Below, piece by piece: positions 8,934 through 17,366 of a stretch of DNA of 64,000 bases. Within the stretch, counting starts at the first letter, position 1, and every line of letters starts with the position of its first letter. Source of the DNA: JAGQIB01 sp041393395 (GTDB taxonomy: Bacteria; ARS69). The notes beneath the pieces were generated by a model. That model saw only the letters and a program-made list of their open reading frames with translations, did not search any database and was not told the origin of the DNA. The stretch covers positions 434,001 through 498,000 of the forward strand of contig JAWKKG010000003.1 of NCBI GenBank assembly GCA_041393395.1. Direction: 5' to 3'. Position numbers and translations under genes: made by a program.

Positions 8934-8974
8934 GACGAACGGGACGGCCGCGCGAGCGTGCCGTCCCGTTTGTC
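8934..8974. terminator. Bidirectional terminator between pyrE and the beta-helix gene
   Basis: Fifteen-pair inverted repeat (8934-8948 with 8960-8974, one G-U) around an 11-base loop. It ends the pyr operon and, read on the other strand, the convergent gene that stops at 8995. Confidence 0.8.
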
Positions 8975-8994
8975 GTTCGCGTGCAGGCGTTCGT

Positions 8995-9867
8995 TCAGCG
9001 GTACGAGCTCTTGATCTGTCCCCAGCTCGTGGCCTCGACGCCGACCGGACCGCACGCCTGACTGAGCGCGCCGAGCGTCCGGCCCCACGGATTGTTCTCG
9101 GGCAGGCACGGCGATCCGGCGGACAGCGTGTAGTCGCCGCGGTTCGGGTCGCAGAACAGCGGGAACGCGAACAGGTTGTCGGCCGGATAGTCCGCGGCAT
9201 TCGTGATCCCGAGGTTGTTCTCCTCGATCTGCACCCGACCCGACGTGTCGGCGACCGGCTTGCCCCAGGTCCAGAACAGGTTTCGCCGGACCGTGATCAC
9301 GCCCGTGCCCGAGCAGAAGTCCGGATTGATCCGCAGGAACTCGCCGACCCCGTTCTCCGGACGAACGAACGTGTTTCTCGAGAACTCCGACGGGCGGATG
9401 CAGTAGAAATCCATCCGCGCGTGGGGCGCCGTGGCCACCAGCACGTTGTGCGAGAACGAAACGCCCGACTGACGCGACTCCACGGCGACCTCGGCCGACG
9501 TCTCGAATCGGATCCCCTCGATGCACAGGCCCGATGACTGGCGCAGCGTGAGGACCGTGTCCGTGGAACGAACGATCGTCTGCTTCGCGCCGGCGCCGAG
9601 GAGCGTGACGTCCCGCTTGAGCACGAACTGCAGGTTCTCTTCGTACTCGCCGGGCGCGATGATGATCTTGTCGTTCGGGCCGGCCGCGTCGATGGCGGCC
9701 TGGATCGTGGGGTAGTCGATCGGCACCCGGATCTCCTCCGGGAGACGACTCTCGTCGCGATTCGCCCGGTCTCCGTGGAGAACGGGCACGGCAGCGGAGA
9801 AACCGGGGACCAGGAGACCCAGCAGGATGAGGAGCGAGGATGCGAGCGAGGCACGACGGGCCGACAT
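8995..9867 (-). CDS. Secreted right-handed beta-helix protein with SWxxIKxxYR tail
   Basis: A 290-residue exported protein. Residues 1-25 form a classic signal peptide (basic start, then SLLILLGLLVPGFSAA). The body begins with IDYPTIQAAIDAA, the hallmark of pectate-lyase-like parallel beta-helix proteins, and continues with repeating I/V-rich rungs. A short linker with CGPVG leads into GVEATSWGQIKSSYR at the very C-terminus, the tag shared with other proteins here. The ATG at 9867 has AGAGG upstream. Substrate is unknown; no catalytic residues can be assigned. A surface or extracellular role is inferred. Confidence 0.85.
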   Translation of the reverse strand: MSARRASLASSLLILLGLLVPGFSAAVPVLHGDRANRDESRLPEEIRVPIDYPTIQAAIDAAGPNDKIIIAPGEYEENLQFVLKRDVTLLGAGAKQTIVRSTDTVLTLRQSSGLCIEGIRFETSAEVAVESRQSGVSFSHNVLVATAPHARMDFYCIRPSEFSRNTFVRPENGVGEFLRINPDFCSGTGVITVRRNLFWTWGKPVADTSGRVQIEENNLGITNAADYPADNLFAFPLFCDPNRGDYTLSAGSPCLPENNPWGRTLGALSQACGPVGVEATSWGQIKSSYR

Positions 9868-10063
9868 TCGGAAGACCTCTCGAGCCGGATGAACGGACGC
9901 TTGGGGGCGCCTCCGCGACTCCGCGGAAGCGCGCGCCCCCTCCGGATCCGGTTCCGGAGAGGTGCGACCCACTACTATAGCGAGGGGCCCGGGGGAGCCG
10001 CCAGATCACCGACGCCGGATCGGGGGATTCCGGACGTGCGGCCTTTCCCCCATGGAACGAACG

Positions 10064-10092
10064 AAGACACCCGAACCGCACGGGTCCGTCAA
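10064..10092 (-). promoter_or_regulatory. Possible promoter of the beta-helix gene
   Basis: On the minus strand, TTGACG (complement of 10087-10092), a 17-base spacer and TGTCTT (complement of 10064-10069). It lies about 200 bases upstream of the beta-helix start. An alternative -10, TATAGT, is the complement of 9974-9979 but lacks a good -35. Confidence 0.4.
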
Positions 10093-10133
10093 CCCTCGCC
10101 CCTCCCAGGGGACACTTCCGTCAGCGTTTTTTT

Positions 10134-11030
10134 TCAGCTCGGAGCGTCATCGGGGCCGATCCGGGACGGGGGCCGTCCCCAGGCCAGGAGTGCCGCCGCG
10201 CCCAGGATCACGATGCCGGGCAAGCTGGCCTCGGCGCCGAAAGCCCCGCCGGTCCAGCGAACGGCACCGTCGTAGGCCACGTCGAACAGCCGGGGCGAGA
10301 GGGTGAATCCGCTCACCGGGGCGCCCCAGATCTGCCCGAGCGCAACGTTCCAGCCCATGTGAGCCCCGATCGCGAGCGCGAGGTCCCCGGTCCGCCGGAC
10401 CAGCCCGGCGAGCGCCGCCCCCGCCAGCAGGATGCCGAGGGCTCCCCGGGCGCTCATGGCCGGATTCGCCGCGTGCAGGAGGGCGAAGGACCCCGCGAGA
10501 AACAGGGCGGCGAGCGGAAAAGAGGCGGCGCGAGTCAGTTCCCGGAGGCCCGGGCCCCGGAATCCGAGCTCCTCGTGCGCGGACTGGACGGCCAGGAGGA
10601 GGGCCAGACCGAGGAACGCGCCGGGTCCGCCCGCGAGCGAAGGGGAAACTCCCTGCCAGTGGGCGACTCCCCGGGCCAGCATCCCGAGAACGACGAGCGT
10701 CGCCGCGACTCCACCGAGCCCGAGTCCGAGTCCGAGATCTCGGGCGAAACGACCGTCGGCACGCAGGAGACGGGTCGGCTCGGCGCCGCCGGGCGACCGC
10801 CGCGTGTAGAGAATGACCACGAGCGCCCCGAGGACCAGGGCCGCGCCTCCGAGCGCGAGCGCCGGACCCGGTGGTCCGCCGCCGAAGGCGGACGGGAGCG
10901 TGGCGCCCGGGATTCGCCAGGCGATCAGGTCGCGGGCCGCCACCGGGAGAAAGTAGATCCAGAAGACGAACGCCAGGCCCCGCGCCGCGTGAACCAGTCG
11001 TCGGACGAGACTGTCGAACTCCAGTTTCAC
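10134..11030 (-). CDS. CPBP-family (Rce1-like) intramembrane protease
   Basis: A 298-residue polytopic membrane protein with all three motifs of the CPBP/Abi family in order: EELGFR (EExxxR), FALLH (FxxxH) and HMGWN (HxxxN). These residues form the intramembrane catalytic site in Rce1-type glutamate proteases. At least seven hydrophobic segments are visible. It starts at GTG 11030. It could process prenylated or lipidated peptides, or have an immunity-type role as in lactic bacteria; no bacteriocin gene is adjacent here. A run of eight T (plus strand) lies just beyond its 3' end. Confidence 0.85.
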   Translation of the reverse strand: MKLEFDSLVRRLVHAARGLAFVFWIYFLPVAARDLIAWRIPGATLPSAFGGGPPGPALALGGAALVLGALVVILYTRRSPGGAEPTRLLRADGRFARDLGLGLGLGGVAATLVVLGMLARGVAHWQGVSPSLAGGPGAFLGLALLLAVQSAHEELGFRGPGLRELTRAASFPLAALFLAGSFALLHAANPAMSARGALGILLAGAALAGLVRRTGDLALAIGAHMGWNVALGQIWGAPVSGFTLSPRLFDVAYDGAVRWTGGAFGAEASLPGIVILGAAALLAWGRPPSRIGPDDAPS

Positions 11031-11410
11031 GCGCGCGTCTCCGTGCCCGCCTCGGGATCACCCCGGGTCGACGTGGTCAGCAGTTGATCAGATTCCGCGA
11101 CCGGATGTGCTTCGTCCCACCACGGATGCGTCCGGCGACGCGCATGCCTGTCGTCAATGTCGATCGAAGGAGCGCAAGGATACCGCGTTTCGGCGATGAC
11201 GGATCAACTCCGGCAAGACGTTTCGGTTCTGGCCCGCATCCTGCTGTAGCTGGTACGCGGAGACGAAACGCTCCGGAAGGAACGAGCGGGGCGCGTCCGG
11301 GAAAAGGACCGCCGGTGTTTGGGGGCGCCTGTGGTCCGGCTCGGCGCGCCACGCTCATCCCTCCGGAGTCTGCTACGGGAGTCGGCGGTCGAGCCGTCGG
11401 GAGGAACTCG
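11031..11410. other. Intergenic stretch without an assignable gene
   Basis: About 380 bases between the CPBP gene and a small secreted protein gene that diverges from it. Open frames here do not have coding character or ribosome sites. An 8-base inverted pair (11185-11192 and 11264-11271) is present but is too far apart to interpret. The promoters of both flanking genes should be here; I could not pick a convincing one. Confidence 0.4.
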
Positions 11411-11749
11411 GTGAAGCGCACGCTGACGGGACTCATGCTCGGGACGGCGTCGCTCGTCACCGTGGCAGCGCGCCCCGCCCCGACGACCTTCGATCGCGTG
11501 GACACCCACCGCACGGCCGTGATCGCGACGCTCGCGCGCGGCGACACGAACGACGCGTGGCCGAACGTGCTCGTTCTGCGTGCGGCGCCCGAGGATCCGC
11601 CGCGCGTCGCCCGCAAGGCGTCCCGCGCGGCGATCGCCGACGAGACGCGTCGGTGGTTGCTCGACCTTCGACCGGCGGGGGCGATTCCTCTCCCTTCCGC
11701 TTCCGGAACTCGAGTGTCTCTCCCGGTAATCCTCCCTGACGACGAGTGA
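11411..11749 (+). CDS. Small exported protein, unknown
   Basis: A 112-residue protein starting at GTG 11411 with GGGAGGA seven bases upstream. Residues 1-22 look like a signal peptide (KRTLTGLMLGTASLVTVAA). The rest is polar, Arg- and Asp-rich and matches no family I know. A perfect 13-pair hairpin lies 90 bases beyond the stop, which supports a single-gene transcription unit. It lacks the C-terminal tag of other secreted proteins here. A longer upstream frame exists but lacks coding character. Confidence 0.5.
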   Translation: MKRTLTGLMLGTASLVTVAARPAPTTFDRVDTHRTAVIATLARGDTNDAWPNVLVLRAAPEDPPRVARKASRAAIADETRRWLLDLRPAGAIPLPSASGTRVSLPVILPDDE

Positions 11750-11838
11750 AGGAAGCTGTCCCCGCCGGTCCGATTTCGTCCGCTCTTCCGCCCCGGACCG
11801 TTCCGCCCCTGAGAGGTGCCGGCCCAAGCCGGCTGGAT

Positions 11839-11876
11839 CCGGACCGCCGTCGCAAGCTCCCCGGACGGCGGTCCGG
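11839..11876 (+). terminator. Strong hairpin, likely terminator
   Basis: Perfect 13-pair inverted repeat (11839-11851 with 11864-11876) around a 12-base loop, with no T run. It ends the transcription unit of the small exported protein. Confidence 0.55.
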
Positions 11877-11974
11877 TCCAACCCTCTCGCAGACATTCGC
11901 GCACCCGCACGTTCTCCGTCGCGAAATCTGACGCTCCGCTGACTCGCTTTACTTGGCGTTTGACGCGAACTGTG

Positions 11975-12003
11975 CGGACATGGCCGCCCGGAGGCGTTAT
12001 ATT
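11975..12003 (+). promoter_or_regulatory. Promoter of the HARE-HTH gene
   Basis: CGGACA (11975-11980), 17-base spacer, TATATT (11998-12003), 70 bases before the ATG. The AT-rich -10 stands out in this GC-rich sequence. The 11877-11974 stretch holds nothing else I can name. Confidence 0.5.
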
Positions 12004-12073
12004 CCTCGGTGCGGCATCACCGAAGTTCACACAGAGTGAATGAAGTACCAGAACTTGAACGAGGAGGGAGCCG

Positions 12074-12475
12074 ATGGCGGCACCCAAGATCCTCTCGACC
12101 CCCAAGCTAGAGCGTCTGAAGGCGAAGCGAGAGGAGCTGACAGCGGCCATCCAGGATCTCGATACGGAGATCAAGGAGGCGGAGCGCTCCACCGGAATGC
12201 GGGCCAGCAAGGGCCAGGGCGGCGGTGGCGTCATCCTGCGTCGGCCGAATGCACGGCGGATGAACGAAGTGACCGTCAAGGACGCGATCGTCGATCTGCT
12301 GCGCGAGAAGAAGAAGCCGATGCACTACAAGGAGATCACCGAGACTCTGCTGAAGGAAGGTCGCTACAAGACCAAGAGTGACAACTTCCTCTCGACGGTC
12401 GCGATCACGATCATGCGCGACCGGCGCCTCAAGAGAGTGGAGCCCGGCGTCTACACGCTTCGCAAGGGGATGTGA
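12074..12475 (+). CDS. Small HARE-HTH winged-helix protein
   Basis: A 133-residue protein with two parts. Residues 5-40 form a short charged coiled coil (LERLKAKREELTAAIQDL). Residues about 65-130 form a winged helix of the HARE-HTH (HB1/ASXL) type (VKDAIVDLLREKKKPMHYKEIT, ending with GVYTLRKGM). This domain occurs in bacterial RNA polymerase delta subunits and in restriction and chromatin proteins. Between them is a Gly/Arg linker. Excellent ribosome site (GGAGGGA) and its own promoter and terminator suggest an abundant standalone protein. DNA binding is likely; targets are unknown. Confidence 0.8.
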   Translation: MAAPKILSTPKLERLKAKREELTAAIQDLDTEIKEAERSTGMRASKGQGGGGVILRRPNARRMNEVTVKDAIVDLLREKKKPMHYKEITETLLKEGRYKTKSDNFLSTVAITIMRDRRLKRVEPGVYTLRKGM

Positions 12476-12505
12476 TCCACCCCTCTCGCGAGGTCGAACC
12501 TGCGA

Positions 12506-12536
12506 ACGGCCCCGAAGCTCCAGGCTTCGGGGCCGT
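12506..12536. terminator. Bidirectional terminator
   Basis: Perfect 13-pair inverted repeat (12506-12518 with 12524-12536) with a five-base loop. It lies between the HARE-HTH gene and the convergent membrane protein gene that stops at 12575. Confidence 0.8.
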
Positions 12537-12574
12537 GCTCGTTCCGGTGACGGGCGCCGGCGACCCGGACGCGA

Positions 12575-14524
12575 TCAGGATTTCGAAGGCGACGGCAGTT
12601 CGCGGAACATCGCGAGCTGGCGTTCGATCGCGTCGCGCTCCCGCGTGAGGTTCGCGGGCAGCACACGAAGCGCGGCCTCCAGCTCGACGATCGCCCCGGC
12701 GAGATCCCCGAGGCGCGCGAGACTGTTCGCGCGAAGACGGTGAGCCGCCCACGCGCCTTCCTGGTCGTCGCGGATCGCGGACTCGAGTGTGGCGGCTGCG
12801 CTCGAGTAGTTCTGGCGTTCGAACATGCGACTCGCGAGTCCGATCGCGGCGACGTTGTGGTTCACGGAGGGGTGGCCGAACGCGAGGAAGAACTCGCGCT
12901 CCGCGTCCGACTCTCGATTGAGCTCGAGCCACAGCGTCGCGGAGCGCAGCAGCGACCGACCGAACCAGTCGTTGCCGGGGAGATTCTCGCGCAGGGCGTT
13001 CGGTGGCGAATCCGGCGTGAGGTCCACGCCGTCGAGCGCTCGGGTGGAAGCGGCCACCTCCTCGTCGTTCAGGGCGCGGGAGTTCTCCACCACCTGGTAC
13101 GTGAGGCCCCAGGGCGCGAACTTCCGCGACGCGGGGACCAGTGCGCTTCGTCGCGCGTCGTCGAAGTAGAGGGTGGTGTCGATCAGACGCGGCCGGCGGT
13201 CGTCCGCACGCGCGAGACGTTCGACGGCTTCAGGCAGCCGGCGCCGGGACTCCGGATCCTTCCCGATGTAGTGCAACTCCACGTCGGGGCGCTCGGTTTC
13301 GAGCGCGTACGCCACGTGGGCCGCGTTGCCGGTGAAGAACACGGCGTTCGTCGGCAACGTGCGGACCACGCTGCGCGCCCACGCGGGATCGCGATCGGTG
13401 GAGCGGTCGAGGCTCTTCGAGTTCAGCGCGAACAGCAGACCTCCCGCGAGCAACGCGACGACGGGAGCGCGGAAGTCCGCGCGGACCATCACGGGTTCGG
13501 GCGGATCGGGTCCGTGCTCCGTCTCGCCGGCAAAGCGACCCCAAGCGGCGGCGAACGACGGTACCGTCCAGAACACGAACGCCCATCCGGTCAGCGCGTG
13601 GGCGACCTCGGCATCGGTGGCGCGGCCAAGCACGAGAGCGGCCGCCGGCAATGCGAACGCGAGCAGGAACGGACGGGCGAGTCGGGCGCGTCCGGTGAAG
13701 AACGCCACCACGCCGGCGAGCCCGAGCACGAAGCCGAGCGGGCCGGTGGCGTGCCAGGCGGCGAAGACCACGTCGAGCAGACCCGCACCCCACCCGGACG
13801 GGCCGACCGGTCGCCAGAACGGACCCCCCGGACCGCCGATCCACGCGGCGAGCGCGGCGCGCGCCGGGCCGGTCATCAGGAGCGCGAGCAGGCCGAGCGC
13901 GAACCCGAACCAGCCGGTGCGAATCGTGCGGCCGGCGTTGCCCGGACGATCCCGCAGCGTGGATCCGAGAGCGAGCGCGCCCCAGGCGGGCAGCAGGAAC
14001 AGGACGAACGGGTGATCCGCGACGGCGAGCCCGGCCAGCAATCCGCCGAGGAACGGCCAAGGGCGTCGCGCGGTGAACGCCGTGGCGGAGCCCGCGAGCA
14101 ACGCGAGCAACACGGGCACGGGCGACGCCTCGAGGCCGAGGCGCCCGGTGTCCGCTCCCAGGAGCACGGCGACTCCGGCAAAGAGACCGGCCGCGAGACC
14201 GGTGCCCGCCCGAGGATGTCGTCCGGCCGCCGAACGGGCCGCGACGCCGGCCGTCAGCGCGGCCGCGATCGCGAGCCAGAGACCGCCCGCGAGGTGCGCC
14301 GCACGAAACAGACCGGTCGGCGCCCAGACCGCGCGCACCGCTCGCATCCCGACGTCCAGCAGACGTTCGGAGACAGGCCCCGGCGGCGACGTGCCGGGGC
14401 CGCCGCCGAGGATCGCGGCGACGCGCAGCGCGTCGCCCTCGGTGAGCGGGGCGGCGGCGTGCCAGGCGGCCGCGAGGGCGAGGCCGAACACGAATACGGA
14501 GAGAGCGATCGCGCGGAATCCCAT
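12575..14524 (-). CDS. DUF2723-like multispanning membrane protein with C-terminal TPR-like region
   Basis: A 649-residue protein. The first 370 or so residues hold about ten hydrophobic helices. A soluble domain follows with phrases typical of DUF2723 proteins (LPTNAVFFTGN, then a DVELHYIG segment). That family is related to protein O-mannosyltransferases and common in FCB bacteria. The last 130 residues are helical and TPR-like. The ATG at 14524 is used; an in-frame GTG nine bases upstream is possible. A role in glycosylating exported proteins is a guess. It is preceded by a divergent permease gene. Confidence 0.7.
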   Translation of the reverse strand: MGFRAIALSVFVFGLALAAAWHAAAPLTEGDALRVAAILGGGPGTSPPGPVSERLLDVGMRAVRAVWAPTGLFRAAHLAGGLWLAIAAALTAGVAARSAAGRHPRAGTGLAAGLFAGVAVLLGADTGRLGLEASPVPVLLALLAGSATAFTARRPWPFLGGLLAGLAVADHPFVLFLLPAWGALALGSTLRDRPGNAGRTIRTGWFGFALGLLALLMTGPARAALAAWIGGPGGPFWRPVGPSGWGAGLLDVVFAAWHATGPLGFVLGLAGVVAFFTGRARLARPFLLAFALPAAALVLGRATDAEVAHALTGWAFVFWTVPSFAAAWGRFAGETEHGPDPPEPVMVRADFRAPVVALLAGGLLFALNSKSLDRSTDRDPAWARSVVRTLPTNAVFFTGNAAHVAYALETERPDVELHYIGKDPESRRRLPEAVERLARADDRRPRLIDTTLYFDDARRSALVPASRKFAPWGLTYQVVENSRALNDEEVAASTRALDGVDLTPDSPPNALRENLPGNDWFGRSLLRSATLWLELNRESDAEREFFLAFGHPSVNHNVAAIGLASRMFERQNYSSAAATLESAIRDDQEGAWAAHRLRANSLARLGDLAGAIVELEAALRVLPANLTRERDAIERQLAMFRELPSPSKS

Positions 14525-14641
14525 GAGAACCACGAATTCTCGGGATCGGCGGCGCGGGTGTCAATGGCACGCCTCGCGGGAACACGGCGCCCGTGCTAGC
14601 TTCGCAGGCCGATCCGCCGTCCGCGGCACCCGGAGAACGGA

Positions 14642-15913
14642 ATGGAAGGCCCCAAGCTCTACTGTCTCGTCGTCTTCGTCGTCGTGTACGTCGCGCTCAT
14701 CGTGTGGAAGAGCCGCCGGACCGAGGCATTGTGGGTCGGCGTCCTCGCGCTGCTCGTGGGGCGGATCCTCTCGCCGGGCGAGGCCTTCCACGCCGTGGAA
14801 TGGAACGTCCTCGGGATCTTCGCCGGCATCCTGCTGCTCGCGGAGTCGTTCACGGACTCGGGGATGCCGCTGCGCATCGCCGACCTCCTGATCGATCGCG
14901 CCAAGACCGTGGGTGGCGCGATCCTGGTGGTGTGCCTGTTCTCGGGCTTCGTCTCGATCTTCGTGGAGAACGTCGCCACGGTGTTGATCGTGGCGCCGGT
15001 CGCGCTCGAAACCGCCCGGCGCGCGAAGATCAGCCCCGTGCCGTTCCTGGTCGGCATCGCCGTCTCCTCGAATCTGCAGGGAGCCGGCACGTTGATCGGC
15101 GATCCGCCCAGCATGATCCTCGCCGGGTGGCTCAAGATGGACTTCAACTCGTTCTTCTGGTTCCAGGGCAAGCCGTCGATCTTCTGGGCCGTGCAGGTCG
15201 GCGCTGTTGCGTCGACGGTCGTGCTGTGGCTCATGTTCCGAAAGTACAAGCAGCCGGTCACGTACCTGGAGCCGGTGAAGCTCGAATCGTGGGTGCCCAC
15301 CTTCGCGATCGTGGCACTCATCGCCTGTCTCGCGGTTTCCCCGGCGTTCGATCCGGACTTCCACTGGCTCGGCGGCACGATCTGCGTCGTGTTCGGAGTG
15401 GCGATGCTGATCTGGGAGGAGCTGCGCGGTCGCGGTCGCGGCGCGAAGATCCTGAAGCGGTTCGACTGGAACACCACGTTCTTCCTGATCGGCGTGTTCG
15501 TGCTCGTGGAAGCCATGGTGCACGTGGGGCTGATCGACGACCTGGCCGCGTCGTTCGCGGATCTCACCGGCGATTCTCCGCTCGTGATCTACGTCTCGCT
15601 CATCGCGCTCTCGGTCGTGTTCTCCGCGTTCGTGGACAACATCCCCTACATCACCACGATGATCCCGCTCGTGCGCCAGGTCGCCGAAGGGGTCGGTGCG
15701 AACGAGGTGCCGCTGATCTTCGGCATGGTGCTCGGCGCCAGCCTCGGCGGGAACATCACGCCGTTCGGAGCGTCCGCGAACGTCGTCGCGGTGGGGTTGC
15801 TCCGCAAGGAGGGCCTGCATGTCTCCACGCGCGAGTTCGTGAAGATCGGCCTGCCGTTCACGATCGTGGCCACGGCGGCGGGGGCGGCGTTCCTGTGGTG
15901 GGCCTGGCAGTAG
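14642..15913 (+). CDS. ArsB/NhaD-type (ion transporter superfamily) permease
   Basis: A 423-residue inner-membrane protein with about 11-12 hydrophobic helices. The two-fold repeated signature of the ion transporter superfamily is visible: NVATVLIVAPVAL with a downstream GDPPSM segment in the first half, and DNIPYITTMIPL with GGNITPFGASANV in the second. Such proteins exchange Na+/H+ or export anions such as arsenite or carboxylates. Substrate cannot be read from the sequence. No ars genes are nearby. The start ATG 14642 gives the expected N-terminus. Confidence 0.82.
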   Translation: MEGPKLYCLVVFVVVYVALIVWKSRRTEALWVGVLALLVGRILSPGEAFHAVEWNVLGIFAGILLLAESFTDSGMPLRIADLLIDRAKTVGGAILVVCLFSGFVSIFVENVATVLIVAPVALETARRAKISPVPFLVGIAVSSNLQGAGTLIGDPPSMILAGWLKMDFNSFFWFQGKPSIFWAVQVGAVASTVVLWLMFRKYKQPVTYLEPVKLESWVPTFAIVALIACLAVSPAFDPDFHWLGGTICVVFGVAMLIWEELRGRGRGAKILKRFDWNTTFFLIGVFVLVEAMVHVGLIDDLAASFADLTGDSPLVIYVSLIALSVVFSAFVDNIPYITTMIPLVRQVAEGVGANEVPLIFGMVLGASLGGNITPFGASANVVAVGLLRKEGLHVSTREFVKIGLPFTIVATAAGAAFLWWAWQ

Positions 15914-15953
15914 GATCCCCGGGGGCCCCGCATCCGCGCTCCAGTCAAAGCAA

Positions 15954-15982
15954 TTCCATCGGGCGCTTTGCTTTTGTACACT
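15954..15982 (+). promoter_or_regulatory. Candidate promoter of the first tagged paralogue
   Basis: TTCCAT (15954-15959), 17-base spacer, TACACT (15977-15982), 82 bases before the ATG at 16064, in a locally AT-richer patch. Confidence 0.4.
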
Positions 15983-16063
15983 CCGTGCAATCGCCGGAGC
16001 GGATCGCGCCGTCGCGACCCATCCCCCGTTCCGGTGGAGCCCCACCCCGAGGGAGCCCGCGCC

Positions 16064-17227
16064 ATGAACGGAACCAACCTGCTTCGCACCTTCGCGTTCG
16101 CCCTGCTCGGCACGATTCCGACGGCCCCGGCGGCCATCGCCGATCCCACGCTCCGCGCCTTCGAGGCTGCGAACGATCTCCTTCGCGAGCCCGGCGACTC
16201 GCCGGCCGCGCTCGGCGCGCCGCTCTTCACCGACGGCTTCGAGTCGGGTCTCGGTCAGTGGGCCGTGACGGATCTGTCCGGCGCCGGCGCGCAGTGGAGC
16301 GACTGGGACTGCTGGTCCGCTTCGGGGGCAAGGAGCGCCGGCTGTGCGGCCGGCGGATCCGCCGCGATCACGTGCGGCGAGAACTATCCCGACGACATGA
16401 AGACGTGGATGGTGGCGGGGCCTTTCGATCTGACGGCGCCCGGCCTGCAGGCCGCGGAGCTGGAGTTCCGGCTCAGACTGCGCTGCGAGCCGTATCTCGA
16501 CCGGTTCTTCGTGGGGACGTCGGTCGACGGGGTCGACTTCTTCGGACACTTCTGGGACAGCTCGACCGACGAGACGGTCGTGATCGACGTGACCGACCAC
16601 GTCGGAACCGACGCGGTCTGGATCGGCTTCCTGTTCCTGTCCGATGGATCCAGCGGTCGCGTGGAAGGCGCGCAGGTGGACGACGTGGAACTCCGGGCGC
16701 TCATGCCTTCCGCGCATCAGTTCGGCTGGACGATCAGCGCCAGTCTGTCCGACCCCTACGTCAACTCGGGAACGCCGCAGGGCGTACCCGGCATCGTCTC
16801 GAGGCAACTGTGGTTCGCCTGCCAGAACCAGTCCGAAGGTTTCTACGGTGCATCGTTCGGCATCGAATGCACGGCCGGGACCTACATCGGCCTGACCACG
16901 ACGAACGGTTTCCTGAACGCCGGAACGATGACGGAGCCCGTGTTCGTGGCGGGCGGGTGTCCCCTCGCGCCGATCCGTGTGGCCACGTTGACGTTCTTCG
17001 ATGCCGGGGGGGATGAAGGCATTCGCGCCTGCATCGTCCCGAACTCCAATGGGGAGAATTTCACCCTGGATTGCAGCGGGCCACCGTATCTGGCCTTTCC
17101 GAACGACTACATCGGATTCGACGGCACGGGAGCGATGAACCCGTGCACGAACGGGACTCCCTGCGAGTCCGCACCGGTCTCCGTCGAGACGACCAGCTGG
17201 TCCGAGATCAAGGCATTGTATCGCTGA
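16064..17227 (+). CDS. Secreted beta-sandwich protein with SWxxIKxxYR tail, paralogue 1
   Basis: A 387-residue exported protein; signal peptide about residues 1-26. A jelly-roll/MAM-like domain follows (DGFESGLGQW at about residue 58, a cysteine-containing AAITCGENYPDDMKTW segment, GPFDLT, then VDDVELRA). This is the kind of domain seen after secreted proteases and adhesins. A second cysteine-rich all-beta region follows (residues about 225-370). The protein ends in SVETTSWSEIKALYR. GAGGGAG precedes the ATG. It is the tandem paralogue of the next gene, sharing domain order and the tail. Function unknown; no catalytic motif seen. Confidence 0.85.
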   Translation: MNGTNLLRTFAFALLGTIPTAPAAIADPTLRAFEAANDLLREPGDSPAALGAPLFTDGFESGLGQWAVTDLSGAGAQWSDWDCWSASGARSAGCAAGGSAAITCGENYPDDMKTWMVAGPFDLTAPGLQAAELEFRLRLRCEPYLDRFFVGTSVDGVDFFGHFWDSSTDETVVIDVTDHVGTDAVWIGFLFLSDGSSGRVEGAQVDDVELRALMPSAHQFGWTISASLSDPYVNSGTPQGVPGIVSRQLWFACQNQSEGFYGASFGIECTAGTYIGLTTTNGFLNAGTMTEPVFVAGGCPLAPIRVATLTFFDAGGDEGIRACIVPNSNGENFTLDCSGPPYLAFPNDYIGFDGTGAMNPCTNGTPCESAPVSVETTSWSEIKALYR

Positions 17228-17366
17228 GGCCGAGGCGGGCTGCGAGACGTTTCGCCGCGGATTGCCTCGACCGGTCGTTCCGGAGCGATGTCATCGGTAT
17301 CACCACGAAGGTCCTCCTCCGGGATTCGTCGCGCACTCTCGGTGGGGACTCGGGGGGAGGAGTGTC

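Noticed and set aside
11077..12279. A 400-residue minus-strand frame across the small exported protein and HARE-HTH region
   Set aside because: Ser/Arg/Pro-rich composition, no motif, and it conflicts with better supported genes, a promoter and a terminator on the plus strand.
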